In this document: positions 35,406 through 47,832 of the stretch, piece by piece
How the letters are laid out: each line of letters starts with the position of its first letter
How positions within the stretch are numbered: the first letter of the stretch is position 1
NCBI RefSeq assembly: GCF_002865645.1
Contig: NW_020194674.1
Coordinates: 124,001-188,000 of the forward strand
Direction: 5' to 3'
From: Hyaloscypha bicolor E
Lineage: Eukaryota > Ascomycota > Leotiomycetes > Helotiales > Hyaloscyphaceae
Length of the DNA: 64,000 nt
Notes under the pieces: model-generated
Databases searched by the model: none
What the model saw: only the letters and a program-made list of their open reading frames with translations
Told to the model about the DNA's origin: nothing
Translations under genes and position numbers: made by a program

Positions 35406-38400
35406 ATAATAAATTAGCTTATAATAACTCTAGCTATTTCTATTCTATTTATTCTTATTATTTCTATAATTCCGGCTATTTCAAATTTCTTTTAAAAGAA
35501 TTCTAAATTATCTTTTATTTATTTCTATTTAGAATTTCTTATATTTTATATTTCTTTTAAAAATACTAGAATTACTAAACTTCTAGATCTAATTCTTTTT
35601 ACTAGAAATTATACTATTTTTTAATAACTAGCTAGTTTAAATTAAGAATGAGTTATAAAAAAAAATACTAATTTATATTTCTAATAAATTTATAAATAAT
35701 ATTTTTATTTTAACTAACTTTTATATAAATAAAAATAGCCCGAATTAGTATTATTAGTTTTTAGAGTTATATTTTTATTTAAAAAAGCTATATTTTAATT
35801 CTAATAAAATATGAAATATTTATTATAACTTTAATAAACTTTAAATATATTTTAGTTAAATATTTTAGGAATTCTATATTCTTTTTTTATAATTATTTAT
35901 AAAAAGTAATATTAGTCTTTAAAATATTAAATATAAATTAAATAAAAAGCTTTTATTAAAGTTCTAGGAATTAGTATATATATATTATAATAATTCTTTT
36001 ATTAATACTATTTATTTTACTTAATACTATATTACTAATAATTAGTAAATTAAAACTATATATAAGAAAACTAAAAAAATATAAGAAAATAGAAATTATT
36101 TTAGCTAAGTTTATTTTTAGTATTATATTTTCTTATATTTCTAAGAAGTATATTTCTAAGAAAAAACCCAAAAAGCCTATATTAATTATTTTTATTAAAT
36201 ATATATCTTTTTATAAATATAAGTAATATTTTATAAAAACTAAAAAAAAAAATTTATTAAATATTTTAATTATTAAGTATTATCTAGTTAAATATAATAA
36301 GGAAATTAAAGTAATTCTTTCTAGAATTAAATCAGGTTTAGTTTTTATTTTATTAGAATATCTAATTTTTATTTTAATAAAATATTTAGAAAATTCGAGT
36401 TTTAATTCTAGTATATAACTAGAAAATAAATATTTCTAAAAAAAAGTCTTTATTTTAAAGACTTATAATATAAATTTAGTAAAAATTAATTTAATTTATC
36501 TAATAAAAAAAGATATTTTTATAATATCTTATATTATTAGTATAAATAAATTAGGAATTAAGTTTTTTTCTTTTATTAATACTAGAACTAATAGTTATAT
36601 TTTTATTAATATAAGGCTTATTTAGCTTATAAAATAATTCCTAGAAATAAAACTATAATTTCTTCTTTTATCTTATATTATATATAATTTTAATAGAAAG
36701 CTAACTAAGTTTATTAAAAAAAAATACAGAAGTTTTATTTCTAATTAATAAATAAAGTTTTAATATATTTATAATTATTTTAAATCTTAGAAATTATAAT
36801 ATTCTAATTAATTATAAAAGATATAGGCTTATATAGCTAAAGAATAAGCCTAAATCTATATAATTTAATTATATTATTAGTATTTCTTAATAATAGCTAG
36901 AGAAGTAACCTAATAAGAAATATTAAAAAGATATTAATTAATAAAATTCTATTATAAATTATTTCTAAAAATCTTCTATTTTTAAATAATTTTTCTTTTT
37001 TTAAACTAATCAAAAAAAATTATATAAAACTATAGAAAAAAAGCGTTTATAATATAATTAAAATATAATATTTAAATAAAAACTATAGAAATAGAAAAAG
37101 GTCTTTAATAAGAAATAAATATTAGATCTAGCTATTTTTATTTTTATAATATTTAATTATATAACTAAATATATATATATATATTATTAATTAAATTTCT
37201 ATTTATAAAATTAATAAAGAGTTTAAAGCTCGGAAAAAAGAAACTATTTCTAGCCCAAAGAATTAATAACTAGAAGAAATAGAGCTTTAATAGCTCTAGA
37301 GAATATTATTTCCGGAATTTAAGAAATATATTTCTATTTTCTCTTTAAAAAAAATCTAATGCTTTTCTTTTCTATAAATTATATAATTATAAGATTTAGA
37401 TTAAAAGCCTAAAAAGAATTAAAAGTATTAAATACTAATTTCTTTAATAATAATTTACTTAAAAGCTTCTAGAAATTAAGTATTTCTTAGAAAATAATCT
37501 AGCTAAAGGCTTTATTAAAGCTAATTAAGCTTTTTTTATTTTATTAGTTCTTTTTATAAAAATAAATAAATAAAGATTTATACTTTTATATTAATTTCTA
37601 TTATTTAAATAATATTATCCGGAAAAATTAATATTTTCTTTTATTTATTAATAAAACTTTAAATTAATTATCTAAAGCTAAGATTTATATTAAATTAAAT
37701 ATTTATTAAGCTTTCTATTATATAGCTATAAACCCGGACTTTTAGAAGCTAATAATATTTTATATTTATTATAGAATATATAAATATAATATTTTCTAGA
37801 AAAGCTTTATAAATAGCTTAGCTATATATTAATATTATATAAATAATATATTTTTAAATATCTAGATAACTTTTATATAATATATCTTAATAATATTTTT
37901 ATTTATTTAGGAAACCTAGTAAAATATAAATAGTATATATAAAAAGTACTAGATTACTTATATTTTATTATTTTTGTATCTAGTATTAAAATAGATTCTA
38001 ATAAAATTAAAATAATATATAATTAGTAATTTCTAAAAATAATTAAAGATATATAGTTTTTTTTCGGCTTTTATAACTTTTATAAATATTTTATTAGAAA
38101 ATATAAACGAATTATTAGATCTTTTATTTTATTTATAAAAAAATATATTTCTTTTAAATAATCTAAATAATATTAAAAGACTTTTAATTACCTAAAAGAA
38201 ACTATAATTTCTATTCTAGTATTATAATATTATAATTTAGATTTATTTATAATAATAAAAATAATTATATCTAAAAAATAATTCTTAATTTACTTTCTTA
38301 ATAAAATTCAGAAATAGGCCTTTAGTATTCTATAACTTATTTTTCTAAAACTATATTTTTAATAAAGCTTAATTATAATATATATAATAAAGAAATATTT

Positions 38401-39441
38401 ATTATAATATAAATATTAAAAAAATAGAAAATTAAACTAGAGAACTTTTAAAATATTTCTTTTAAGATTTCTTTTAATTATTATATCTTAAAATATCTTA
38501 TAATTACTAAAAAGCTCTTTTTTTTAATAAGCTAAATAAACTAAGCTTTTATCTTATTATTATTTTAAGCTTATATATTATTCTAGAAAATTAAATAAGT
38601 AAATAAATACTTTATTATAAAAATAAAATAAAATAAATATTTAGAATTAAATTAAAGAAAAGCTATAAATTCAAGTACTTTTCTCTAGAAATAAGATTAA
38701 TTTAGAGATTATTTATAACTTATAACTCGTAGTAATATTCTATAAAATTGGTTTATTTAATTCGGAATTTGGTTTTAAAAACCAAATATATATTAAAGAC
38801 TTTCCGGGAAAATATATTTCTATTAGAAATATAATTTCCCTAGAAAAAAGTATTTTCTTAGAAGCTTTACTAGTATAATGGGAATTTAATTATTATATGG
38901 ATTTCGGGCTATATATAGGCATTAGATATATAAATAGAAGTAAAGAGAATAAGAAGCTAAATAAGTAGAAGTAATAATTTTAAGACTTTTAGTACTAGTA
39001 ACGAAATAATATAAATAGTCAAAAATAAGGGGCCCCGAAAGTTAATATATTAGAAAGGCTAATTATATATATAGACGGAAGTTTTATATAATTCCTTAAA
39101 CTAGTACTAGTATATCTAGAAAGTAGGATATATAAGGGTAGCTATAGAATAAGAGAGAAAAAATTCTATTATATTAGTAAACTCTATTATAATTACTTTT
39201 ATAAAAGTATTATTAGAAGCTCTTACTAAATATAGTAGCTTATAACTTATAAATAAAATTCTATAAAATAATTATATAGTACCGGATTTAAAAAAGCTAT
39301 ATATAATAGCTTAAACTAAAAATAATATCTAGATATTATAAAACGGCCTTCTTTTATATTATAAAAAATAAAATAATTCCCGAATTGCTTTTATAAATTA
39401 CTTTAATTTATAAAATATATAATAAATTTCTTTCTAGATAT

Positions 39442-39747
39442 TGTGGTACGGCAGGCCGTACCTTCCAAAAATCATATTGTTTTGGCGGTTTTGAGGTTTT
39501 GGTCACATGGCAAAGGCTGCGGCCTTTTGCACGTGACTTACGGAAATCATATAAGAAAGCTGGTTTTTCTGTAGTTCTAGAGAATAATCCCTTATGAGTA
39601 TTTAATTAATTGAGCTTTTATATACTATATACTATTTATACTTTACTATTTACGCTTTTGATTTATTATTTTATTATTAAGTTACGTTTTATACTCTAGT
39701 ATACTTTATATGGGTTTTTGTCTTATTATAGTTTCCCTCTTATAATA
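39442..39747. mobile_element. 306-bp insertion in the gypsy-C integrase region, class uncertain
   Basis: Starts TGTGGTACGGCAGGCCGTACC-like (an 8+2+8 hairpin) and ends TTATAATA. Flanked directly by a perfect 10-bp repeat TTCTAGATAT (39432-39441 and 39748-39757). Its left half keeps normal composition. TG..(C)A ends suggest a solo LTR, but a 10-bp duplication does not fit a retroviral integrase. Confidence 0.55.
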
Positions 39748-41126
39748 TTCTAGATATATAAAGTTTTATTAGCTATTAAAGAAATAATACTACTAGCTAT
39801 TTATAAATAAGAATATTAATTAATATTATAGTAATTATTATATTTATAGGAAATTATATATATCTAGAAATAAAAAGCCTGATTTATTTTATTTCTTTCT
39901 AGTTTCTAATTATTTCTAGTAATATATTACTCTAAATTTTAAAAGCTATTTAAAAAAAATTAGGCTATAATATAGTTATTATATTCGTGAATTATTTATC
40001 TAAGTATTTAATTATAATTCCGATATAAAATATAATTATATTAGATTAGGAATTCTAATTTATATTTGATTTTTAAAGCAAATTCTATATAAGAATTAGT
40101 ATAAAACTCAAGCTCTTAATAACTAATTACTTCTAAATAAATAGTAATTATTAATAAGTAGTTTAATTAAAAATTATATTTATATATTAATTATTATTAG
40201 AATAATTATAATAAATAGGTTATTATAATTAATTATTAGTAAGTTTTTTTAATATAAAATTATTAGCTAGTTTTTATTTATAATTAAAAAAGGCTATAAG
40301 TTTTATATTTTTCTAAACTAGAACTTCTTTATTAAAGCTAGCTTATTTAAAGAGAAACTAAATAAAAATAAAGCTAAAGTATTAGTAAATTAATTATATA
40401 AAATAAATATAGGAATAATATATAATATAAACTAATAAATATTATTATTTAATTAATTTCAAAGTCGGGAATAAAATATAAGTTATTATAAAGTATTAGA
40501 AATCTAATTATTTGAACTAGAAGCTAAGAATTTAAATAAAGAATTTATTTGAGATTTTAGAATAGTATAATTATTTGTTTTTCCTAAAGCTATTAGAAAC
40601 TATAAAGATATATCTAGTTTTCTATATAAAAAAGCTATAAAAGAACTTCTAGAATTCTTTACTAGATTAAATAAATCCGGAACTACTTTTATTAATACTA
40701 GAAGATAATAAATAAAAATATGATATTAAATAGGTTATTATAATTAAACTAGTAAGAAATAAGCTAAAGTATAGAATTTAATAAGTTAGTTAAAATAAGA
40801 ATCTAGTATAATATCTAGCTTTAGTACTAAATAATAGCTTCCTGATTTTATAAAGCTTTTATAATAATAATAATAATAATATACTAAAACCTTTATAAAA
40901 CCTATAATACTAGCTAGATTATATAAAAAATAATACTTATCTAAAATTATATAGAAATAATAATAAATTCTTCTAAGTTATATATTAAAAGTATTTGTTT
41001 TTTTATATATAATATTTATATTTAAAATACTGGTTTATTTTAGAAAGAAAAATAATATAAAATTAGATAAATTAATAGCTTTTATAAAGCTCAGAAATAA
41101 GCTTATTCTAATAAAAAAAGAAATAA

Positions 41127-41400
41127 TATTATAATTTCTAGATATCTAATATTTGAGATATCTGGCTAGATATTAGATATTTTCTAAATATATATAATAT
41201 AGCTGCTTTATTAGGGAAGTATATTTGAAATATACTAGAAATATTTAAAAGGCTAAGCCCTTTCGGGACTAGTATACTATAGAATATATATATTTCCTTA
41301 TAGTCTTTTATATTCTAGTTTTTCTTTTTTTAGCTTTAAATTATTTTTATAAGAAATCTTCTATTTTATTTTTTAAATCCTAAATACTATATCTATAATA
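41127..41400 (+). repeat. 3' LTR of family C element
   Basis: 274 bp, less heavily RIPed than the 5' LTR (for example AGCTGC, CCCTTTCGGGACTAG are kept). Followed by the target duplicate ATTAG. Confidence 0.85.
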
Positions 41401-43225
41401 ATTAGTTTAAATAAAGCTATAGTATATAATTTTAATTTCTATTTCCCGATTTTAATTTTATATATTTATCTAGTTCTAGTTCAATTTCTACTAATACTAT
41501 ATATTATAATAATTATAATATTTAATTAAATTAGTTATTATTTTTTATATTTCTTAATTTTCTTATATATAGCTTTATTAATTATTAATAATAAAATATT
41601 AAATAAAATAAATAATATTAATAAAAGAATTATTATAATATATATATATATATTAATTTCTAAAGCTTTAATAAAAGCTTTTTATTTAGTTTATATTTAA
41701 TATTTTAAAAACTAATTTTGTTTTTTATAAATAATTATAAGAAAAAAAATAAAATATTTAAAATATTTAACTAAAATATATTTAAAGCTTATTATAAAAA
41801 ATAAAAAATATATATAAAGTATATTAGAATATAAAACGGAATTTAGTAATAAAATAATAGAAATAAAAGTATTATTTATAAGTTTACTAGAAATAAATAA
41901 TTTTAAAATTCTTTAAAAAATATAAATTAATATTATTTTATAACTTGTTTTTAATTTAAATTCGCTAGTTATTAAAAAATAATATAATAATTAGTAAAAA
42001 TAATTAGATTTAAAAGCTTAGTAACTTTACTATTTTTAAAAGAAATATAAATTATTAGAAATTTAAAATAAAAATAAAAATAAAATAATTCGAGAGATTT
42101 TAAAAAGAAATTTTATAAAGTAAAATAATAGAAATAATAGAAATAATAGAAATAAAAGTAGCTAAAATTATTATAAACCGATTTATTATAATTATATAAT
42201 ATTTAATATTATGAAAATTAATATTATTAAAAAAGCTTTTAGTATTTTTATTATTATTTTTATATATAAAAGTTTTCCAGAAAATCTTTTAATAACTAGT
42301 AATAATTATATTAATGTTTTTAAATAAGAAATTAAGCTTTTTAGTTTATTTATATAAATTTTCGGTAATAATAAATTTATTTATAAAGTTTTAGAAATAC
42401 TAATAAGGTATTTAATTTAAGAAAAGCCGTTAATAAAATAATTTAAACTAATAAAAGCTTTAAAAGCTTTAGAACTTAATTAAAGAATAGCTTTTATATA
42501 AAATTCTTTAATTTTTAGGATTTTGAAGAAACTTCTAATATATTATTAATATATAGTTATAAAAATTTAAATATTTAATTTCTTTAAAACTTTTAAAACT
42601 TTTTACTTTTTATAGAGCTTATTACTTGTATTTCTAAAGTTTTATTATTTTAGTAATACTTTTATTTCTAATAATTCTAAATTGGTTTATTTAAAATCTA
42701 TTATAGACCAAGCCTTTATATAAAGAAAACTAGTAGTTTAATTAACTAAATAGAATTCTCTGATAATAAAAGAAGAAGAAAAATGGAGAGAGCGAAACCG
42801 TATTCTTTAAGGTATTCGAGCTCTCTGAGTAAAGCGTGGTTGCTCCGTTAACCCAAGGAGGCGCATTATATAATAAAGGCTCTGGCCTCTGTTATGTGAC
42901 CTGGTACAGGCTTCCAGCCAAGCATATAGATCGGGTCTCGACCCATTACAAAATCCTTTATAAAATTAAAGGAAATAAGCTTTAAATACTATTATAAATA
43001 TAATATTTAAGGCTTGAAAAGCAAGATAAAAGGTTTCTTATAAAAACGATTTAAAGCTAAAAAAGAGAAAACAAGAATATAAGAAAGTATAAGAAAGTAT
43101 ATATATCTTATAATATGCTAGCTTATAAGGGCCTTAGTATTCTAAATATCTCTAGTATATTTCAAGCATATTTCTTTTAGTAATACGGTCGCGTCACGCG
43201 CATAGTCATGTAATCTAGGAGGCAA
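41401..43225 (-). mobile_element. Partial inverted gypsy family C copy (LTR part and gag)
   Basis: About 41560-43225 is the reverse complement of the 5' end of the 34033 element: LTR portion from 42990 to about 43225, leader and gag leftwards. Homology stops near 41560. It provides the empty target for the solo LTR at 35103. It is itself split by a family B solo LTR at 42699-42950. The right end of its LTR (43170-43225) is of normal composition. Confidence 0.7.
42699..42950. repeat. Solo LTR of family B, little RIPed, with TSD AAATC
   Basis: 252 bp, beginning TATTATAGACC and ending CCCATTACA. Direct repeats AAATC at 42694-42698 and 42951-42955. It matches the RIPed LTRs at 5340-5596 and 27733-27951. 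The family C copies at 31190 and 34335 show the empty site. Confidence 0.9.
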
Positions 43226-43734
43226 CGAGATATGGGCAACGGGATATGCGATATAAGTAACGGGATATGGGTAATACTAGTCGGGTAACCATGTCAGCTA
43301 ACCAGGTCGAAAGCTGAATCGTAATATAAGGCAATACTTCTTTCTTAGCTATACTAGTTCATGTGGCAATAAGAAAATATCCCCTCCTTCTTTTATTATT
43401 GATAATCATAAAATATCCTTTTAGGAAACAAATATAAACTGCATAAACTCGCATATCCAGAACGGTTGAGCTTTCAATCTAGAACGTAAACTAAGTGTTT
43501 GCTTCCCAAATCGTTACATTACCTTTAAATTAGAGGCTCTGCCTTATACTCTTAGAGATATTGCCTTAGATCATCACCTTTAGTAGATGCTTTAACTTCG
43601 GCTTATCTCTTCGCCATACTCTACGGCCGCTGGAGCGATTTTATTTTGGGTTGTACCGCCAATTTCATCGCCTCTTGCCTCCACATTCTTTCTTTGTCAT
43701 CGCTGCTGGTAATACTCGACTCACGTACTATTAA
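43226..43734. other. Intergenic sequence left of the Harbinger element, no supported gene
   Basis: Normal composition. Contains an irregular repeat of CGGGATATGG/GATATGGGCAACG near 43228-43275. It ends at the TAA target duplicate. Confidence 0.45.
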
Positions 43735-43881
43735 GGCCCTGTTTCGCAACCCGCGAATGCTGGTATTTGTCAGTATTCAAATACCAGTATTTGTTTATTA
43801 GGAAAATAAGTATTTCTGTAATTTTTATTTACCAGTAATAGTTGCTGGAATTCAAATACCAGTAATCGCTCCCATACTAAT

Positions 43882-43930
43882 CTCAGTATCTATAGAACCA
43901 CCTATAGTAGGTGGTTCTATGGATACTGAG
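43882..43930. repeat. 23-bp stem hairpin inside the Harbinger left end
   Basis: Arms CTCAGTATCTATAGAACC.. and its inverse with one mismatched pair, 3-nt spacer TAG. Confidence 0.9.
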
Positions 43931-44099
43931 TTTGAAAGCTAGGCCTTAGGCCTCCATTTACCACTAACTACTATTTATACCCTAACTTTCGATCGCCTGA
44001 GTATACTATTATAATTAATTAAATAATTATGCCATTAATTCTCTTAAATAATTAATTCTGGGCCGAATTCAATATTGAATTCGAGCTAATTGCAATCCA

Positions 44100-45250
44100 A
44101 ATTATACTTAATAATGCCGACTACTAGAAAACGATATACTATAATAAGATTCTAATGAGAACCTCTCTATAGAAAGGTTACTATAAGATGCTAAACCTCT
44201 TTAATTATATATACTTATACTAATACCAAGAGTAATTATACATGCCAATTACAACTTTCAGGGAATTAATTATATTCTATTAAGAGAAAACTATATTATA
44301 CTTATTAAGGTATATTTCTATTAAAGAGAAGGTATATATTTTTATATATATTATTAGCCAGCCAGTATTAAACCGGAATATATAGGAGGAGTTCTCAAAA
44401 TCAGGGGCAATAGTATCCAGGTATTTATTATTATAGTATTATTTTATTATTAAATTTCTAATATTAATAGAGTCTTCTATAAGGTATTTATAGCCCTGAA
44501 TTTACTATTTAAATACATAGTAAAATAGCCTGATCTAACTATAGAAGTATATCCTCGAATTATATAAGATCCTCGATTCTTGCCTTATTTTAATAATTAT
44601 ATTAGTGCTTTTAATGGTACCTATATTAATATATATCTAGAGCTAGAAGTATAAGCCCCTTTTAGGAATTATTATAGTTATCTCTTATATAATATACTTG
44701 TTATATATATATTTGATCTGTAATTCTCTTTTATATATCCTGGATAGGAGGGCTCTGCAAATAATTAGAGGATATTACAGGATACTATTATAAGAGGAGG
44801 TTTTCGTATTTCTAATAGTAGATTTTATCTTAGTAATACAGGATATATTAATACTAGAACTATTTTAACTCCTTTTAGAAGAATAAGATACTATCTATAT
44901 AAAGTTATTATTACTAGAGAGGTTCCTGAGATATATTAAGAGCTCTTTAATATATAGTACTCGATATTAAGGAATAAGGTTAAGTATATTTTTGGTATTC
45001 TAAAGTATTGGTTTCCTTTTCTAAAAACAGATATAGAATATGATTTATTAACCTAAATATGTATTATATTTACTATTTATACTTTATATAATTATATTCG
45101 TTAGTATAGTATTATAGAGGATAATATATTTGAGGATAGGCTAGACGAGATTAATAAGCCAAAAGAGGCTAATAAGGAGGAAATACTACTAATTATATAT
45201 TAAGGAATGGATACTTTCTGTAATTAGATTATTTAAGAAATGTTTAAGTA
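44100..45250 (+). pseudogene. Harbinger DDE transposase, inactivated
   Basis: One reading frame holds the recognisable order. ISAFNGTYINIYLE corresponds to the DGTHI block, with AAT at 44613-44615 for the first Asp. YPG.EGSANN.RILQD is the W.GS..D..V block. RFYLSNTGY stands for the GDAGY block, with AAT at 44835-44837 for the second Asp. KVKYIFGILK stands for VE..FG.LK, with AAG at 44982-44984 for the Glu. LTPFRRIRYYL and YNYIRQ also fit. Several Trp/Gln codons are stops. The start codon is not assignable. Family members cut and paste the element together with the Myb-like partner. Confidence 0.85.
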
Positions 45251-46559
45251 GTAGCAAGCCTATTATAGAGTATAAAGCAGTTAATATTACTATTAGCTAT
45301 AGGGTAATATAGAATTATTATATCTAGAAGAATATTTGAAAACTTTATTACTATTACTATATGGGATTTTTATATATTATAGCTAATTATTGTCCTTATA
45401 TAGGACTTTTATTTGGGCTACTTCTTAAATATATAGGACTTTAGTTTAGATTTTAATTTAGTATTATATTAAGAGCCCTTATATTTTTTATAAGCTAAAA
45501 ACCTACTTTTAGCTAGAAAAAAATTCATATTAGATTTCTTTTTATATTCTTATAGTTCTACTTCGGGGGCATCTTTTGGTATAATATAGGCTATAGTTAT
45601 AGTAGTAGTTATTGAGAAATCCTGGTTCTAAAAAGAGGTCTCAAAATTAAATTATAATACGAGCTAATTTTCTAAGCTTTTAATATAGTATTATCAATTT
45701 ACGAAAGCGATATAGTACCTATAGGGGCTCCTATACCAATTAGAGAACATTATTCAAACCTTATTTAAACTCGGTTTAGGCTCCTATATACTAGAACCTC
45801 TGATTTTCAGGGCTTTAGAAATAGTCTATATTAAGTTGGGATTTTTAATTTAATAACTAATTATAAGTCTTATTAATAATTATAGAAATAGAAAGAATAG
45901 ATGAAATATATTTAAATATACCAAGAATTAGGCTATTTGAATTAGTAGTTCTAAAGAAATTCTTATATTTACTTTTTTATAGTTTATATAGCTTATATTA
46001 GGTAAAAGATAGGAAATATTTAACTAAACTCCTAAATTACTATATAACTATATATTACTAAAAGAATCTAATTAAGGGAAAACATTCTTATTACTATCTA
46101 TAAAGACTATAAAAAAGGATATAACCAAAAAAAAAAATATTACCAAGTCTCCTAATTCTCTTTAGGACCCGATTCTTAGAGATACTGCCTATAGCTAAAC
46201 CATTATAATTATTGCCATTATATGCCCTAGTATTAAAAGCTTCTATTAGATCCTTTAGTATAGTATAATTTCTATATTAATTACTTTCTTTCTAAGCCTT
46301 CCTGCTCTTATCTTCCCTTTTATTAACTAGAATAAGCTATCTCTAGTAGTTCTTTAATATTTTCTTAATAAAAAAGCGTCTTGCGGAACTAGCTTAAGTA
46401 TTAAGGATATATATAGTATAATAGGTTTTAGAGCTTCCAAGTATACGAGGAATAGCTGCTTTAATAAAGCCTGGAAGAGCTATTTATACCCTAATTAGAA
46501 GTTTATTTACCAAGTCTTAATAAGTCATATAGATAATATCTATTATATATTAATATTCA

Positions 46560-47550
46560 GGGCATTCTATATTAAATTCTTCTTTCTTCCAAGTAAGTAT
46601 CTCTCCTATTATATCCGTAATCTATATAGTTGCTCCCGAAAGACTAGTATCTATAGAGACCTTTACTCTCTTATTCTTCTCTTGTCCTTATAGGCGGGAA
46701 TACTTAAGAGTACTAGCTTAATAGAGTTAATTTAATATAGGTATTAATAAAAATAATGGTTTTGGTATTAGAGCAGATATAGAAGAAGTATAAAGATTAC
46801 TAAACGAGTTATCTGCAGGGTCGTAATCTCCGTCTCCTGGAAAGAGTATACTATTTGGAAAGAGATGCCTTTGGATATTACTATCTTGATTAAGGAAATC
46901 TTTAATAGTTATATTTTCGGTATCCGTAAGAGGAATAAATAGTCGTCTATTCGGGTTCGATTTTGCGGCTTCCTCTACTATAATTCTCGCAGATTAAGCG
47001 GTATAAGTATAATTACCGGTAGCTAATCGGGGGCCTAAAAGCTCTTCGATAGCAGGTATCTAGTAGCAAGTATAATTCCTGAACCATATATAATCGGTCT
47101 TGTTTTTAGGGTCTTATAAAAAATCATTCCAATATTCCTCTTCGGCCCATATTAAATATATCTCTTCTTTCTATCCAAAACCAGTTAAAGACTTAAGTAT
47201 AAACCACAGCTTGTATTTCTTCTTAAACTAGAACTATTAATTATTAGTAAATATTAAGGAGAATCTGGAAAAGGTATACTTACCCAATTAATATACCCTT
47301 TAATCTGTATACCGGAAATAATATTTATAGCAGGACCGATTCCAAGGGAGACATATATTGGCTGAAGTTCTATTATAATTGCCGTATAATCTTGTTTTTT
47401 GAAGACATTATCTATAAGCTTCCCTCTATTAATATAATATCGTATAATATCAATAAGAGCAGTCTCCAGTTTATCTGTCCAACTTATAGTAAAGTATGGT
47501 GTTTTGACAATTAGTACTTTCGGCTTGCCGCCTCTGCGTATCCCTACCAT
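46560..47550 (-). pseudogene. Myb/SANT-like DNA-binding partner of the Harbinger element, inactivated
   Basis: Exon 1 (47550 to about 47277) encodes TPYFTISWTDKLETALIDII then VFKKQDYTAIIIEL, a SANT-like tryptophan helix unit. A donor GTAAGT follows GYINW. Exon 2 (from about 47209) reads KYKLWFILKSLTGFGW, WAEEEYWNDFL, PKNKTDYIWF, AIEELLGPRLATGNYT, the usual order in fungal Myb/SANT-like proteins linked to PIF/Harbinger transposons. Exon 1 is open; exon 2 has in-frame stops after that block. It would bind the element ends. Confidence 0.75.
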
Positions 47551-47832
47551 TATTAGAACGGTATCGAATTATTATTAGTAAAGAAGAAGCTTTTTAGATC
47601 AAGAGTCTCACTAAGGAGTGTGAAATTAAAGGGGCTGAAAATCGAGGCTGAAGGGCCTAGCGGAGATGACTCCCCGTAACCTCCGTAATTACAATTACTG
47701 AGTATTCAGATTTTGCGAAATACTTAAATTAAAGCGGTTGCTAGCATACAAATACTAGTATTCGTAATATCCAAATACTAGTAAACGAATACTAGTAAAT
47801 GAAACCGTGCGGCCGTGCGAAACAGGGCCTAA

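Larger units (their letters stand above)
34033..41400 (+). mobile_element. Complete but RIP-dead Ty3/gypsy retrotransposon, family C
   Basis: Both LTRs are 274 bp (34033-34306 and 41127-41400). The 5-bp duplication is ATTAA (34028-34032) and ATTAG (41401-41405), differing by one G/A. Domains in order on plus: gag about 34.6-36.3 kb; protease FINTRTNSYIFIN near 36570 (DTGANSY before RIP); RT with YLNNIFIY near 37885 (YLDDILIY before RIP); RNase H NYNIYNKEIF near 38370; integrase core VNYLSKYLIIIP near 40000 (D to N) and a decayed NHxQTDxNTE-like block near 40120. Domain order PR-RT-RH-INT is Ty3/gypsy. Two later insertions are seen at 35103-35405 and 39442-39747. Confidence 0.9.
43735..47829 (+). 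mobile_element. PIF/Harbinger DNA transposon, complete ends, RIP-inactivated (4095 bp)
   Basis: Terminal inverted repeats GGCCCTGTTTCGCA at both ends. The 3-bp duplication TAA lies at 43732-43734 and 47830-47832, the typical PIF/Harbinger target. Subterminal repeats of ATACTGGTATTTG/AATACTAGTATT type. It carries the two genes expected for the superfamily: a DDE transposase on plus (about 44.1-45.2 kb) and a Myb/SANT-like protein on minus (about 46.6-47.55 kb). The middle is AT-rich and uninformative. Ends look sharper and less mutated than the interior. Confidence 0.9.

Noticed and set aside
38713..39252. 13-bp direct repeat TTATAACTTATAA around about 510 bp of slightly richer sequence in gypsy C
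   Set aside because: Might be another insertion, but the repeat is low-complexity AT and no structured ends are visible.
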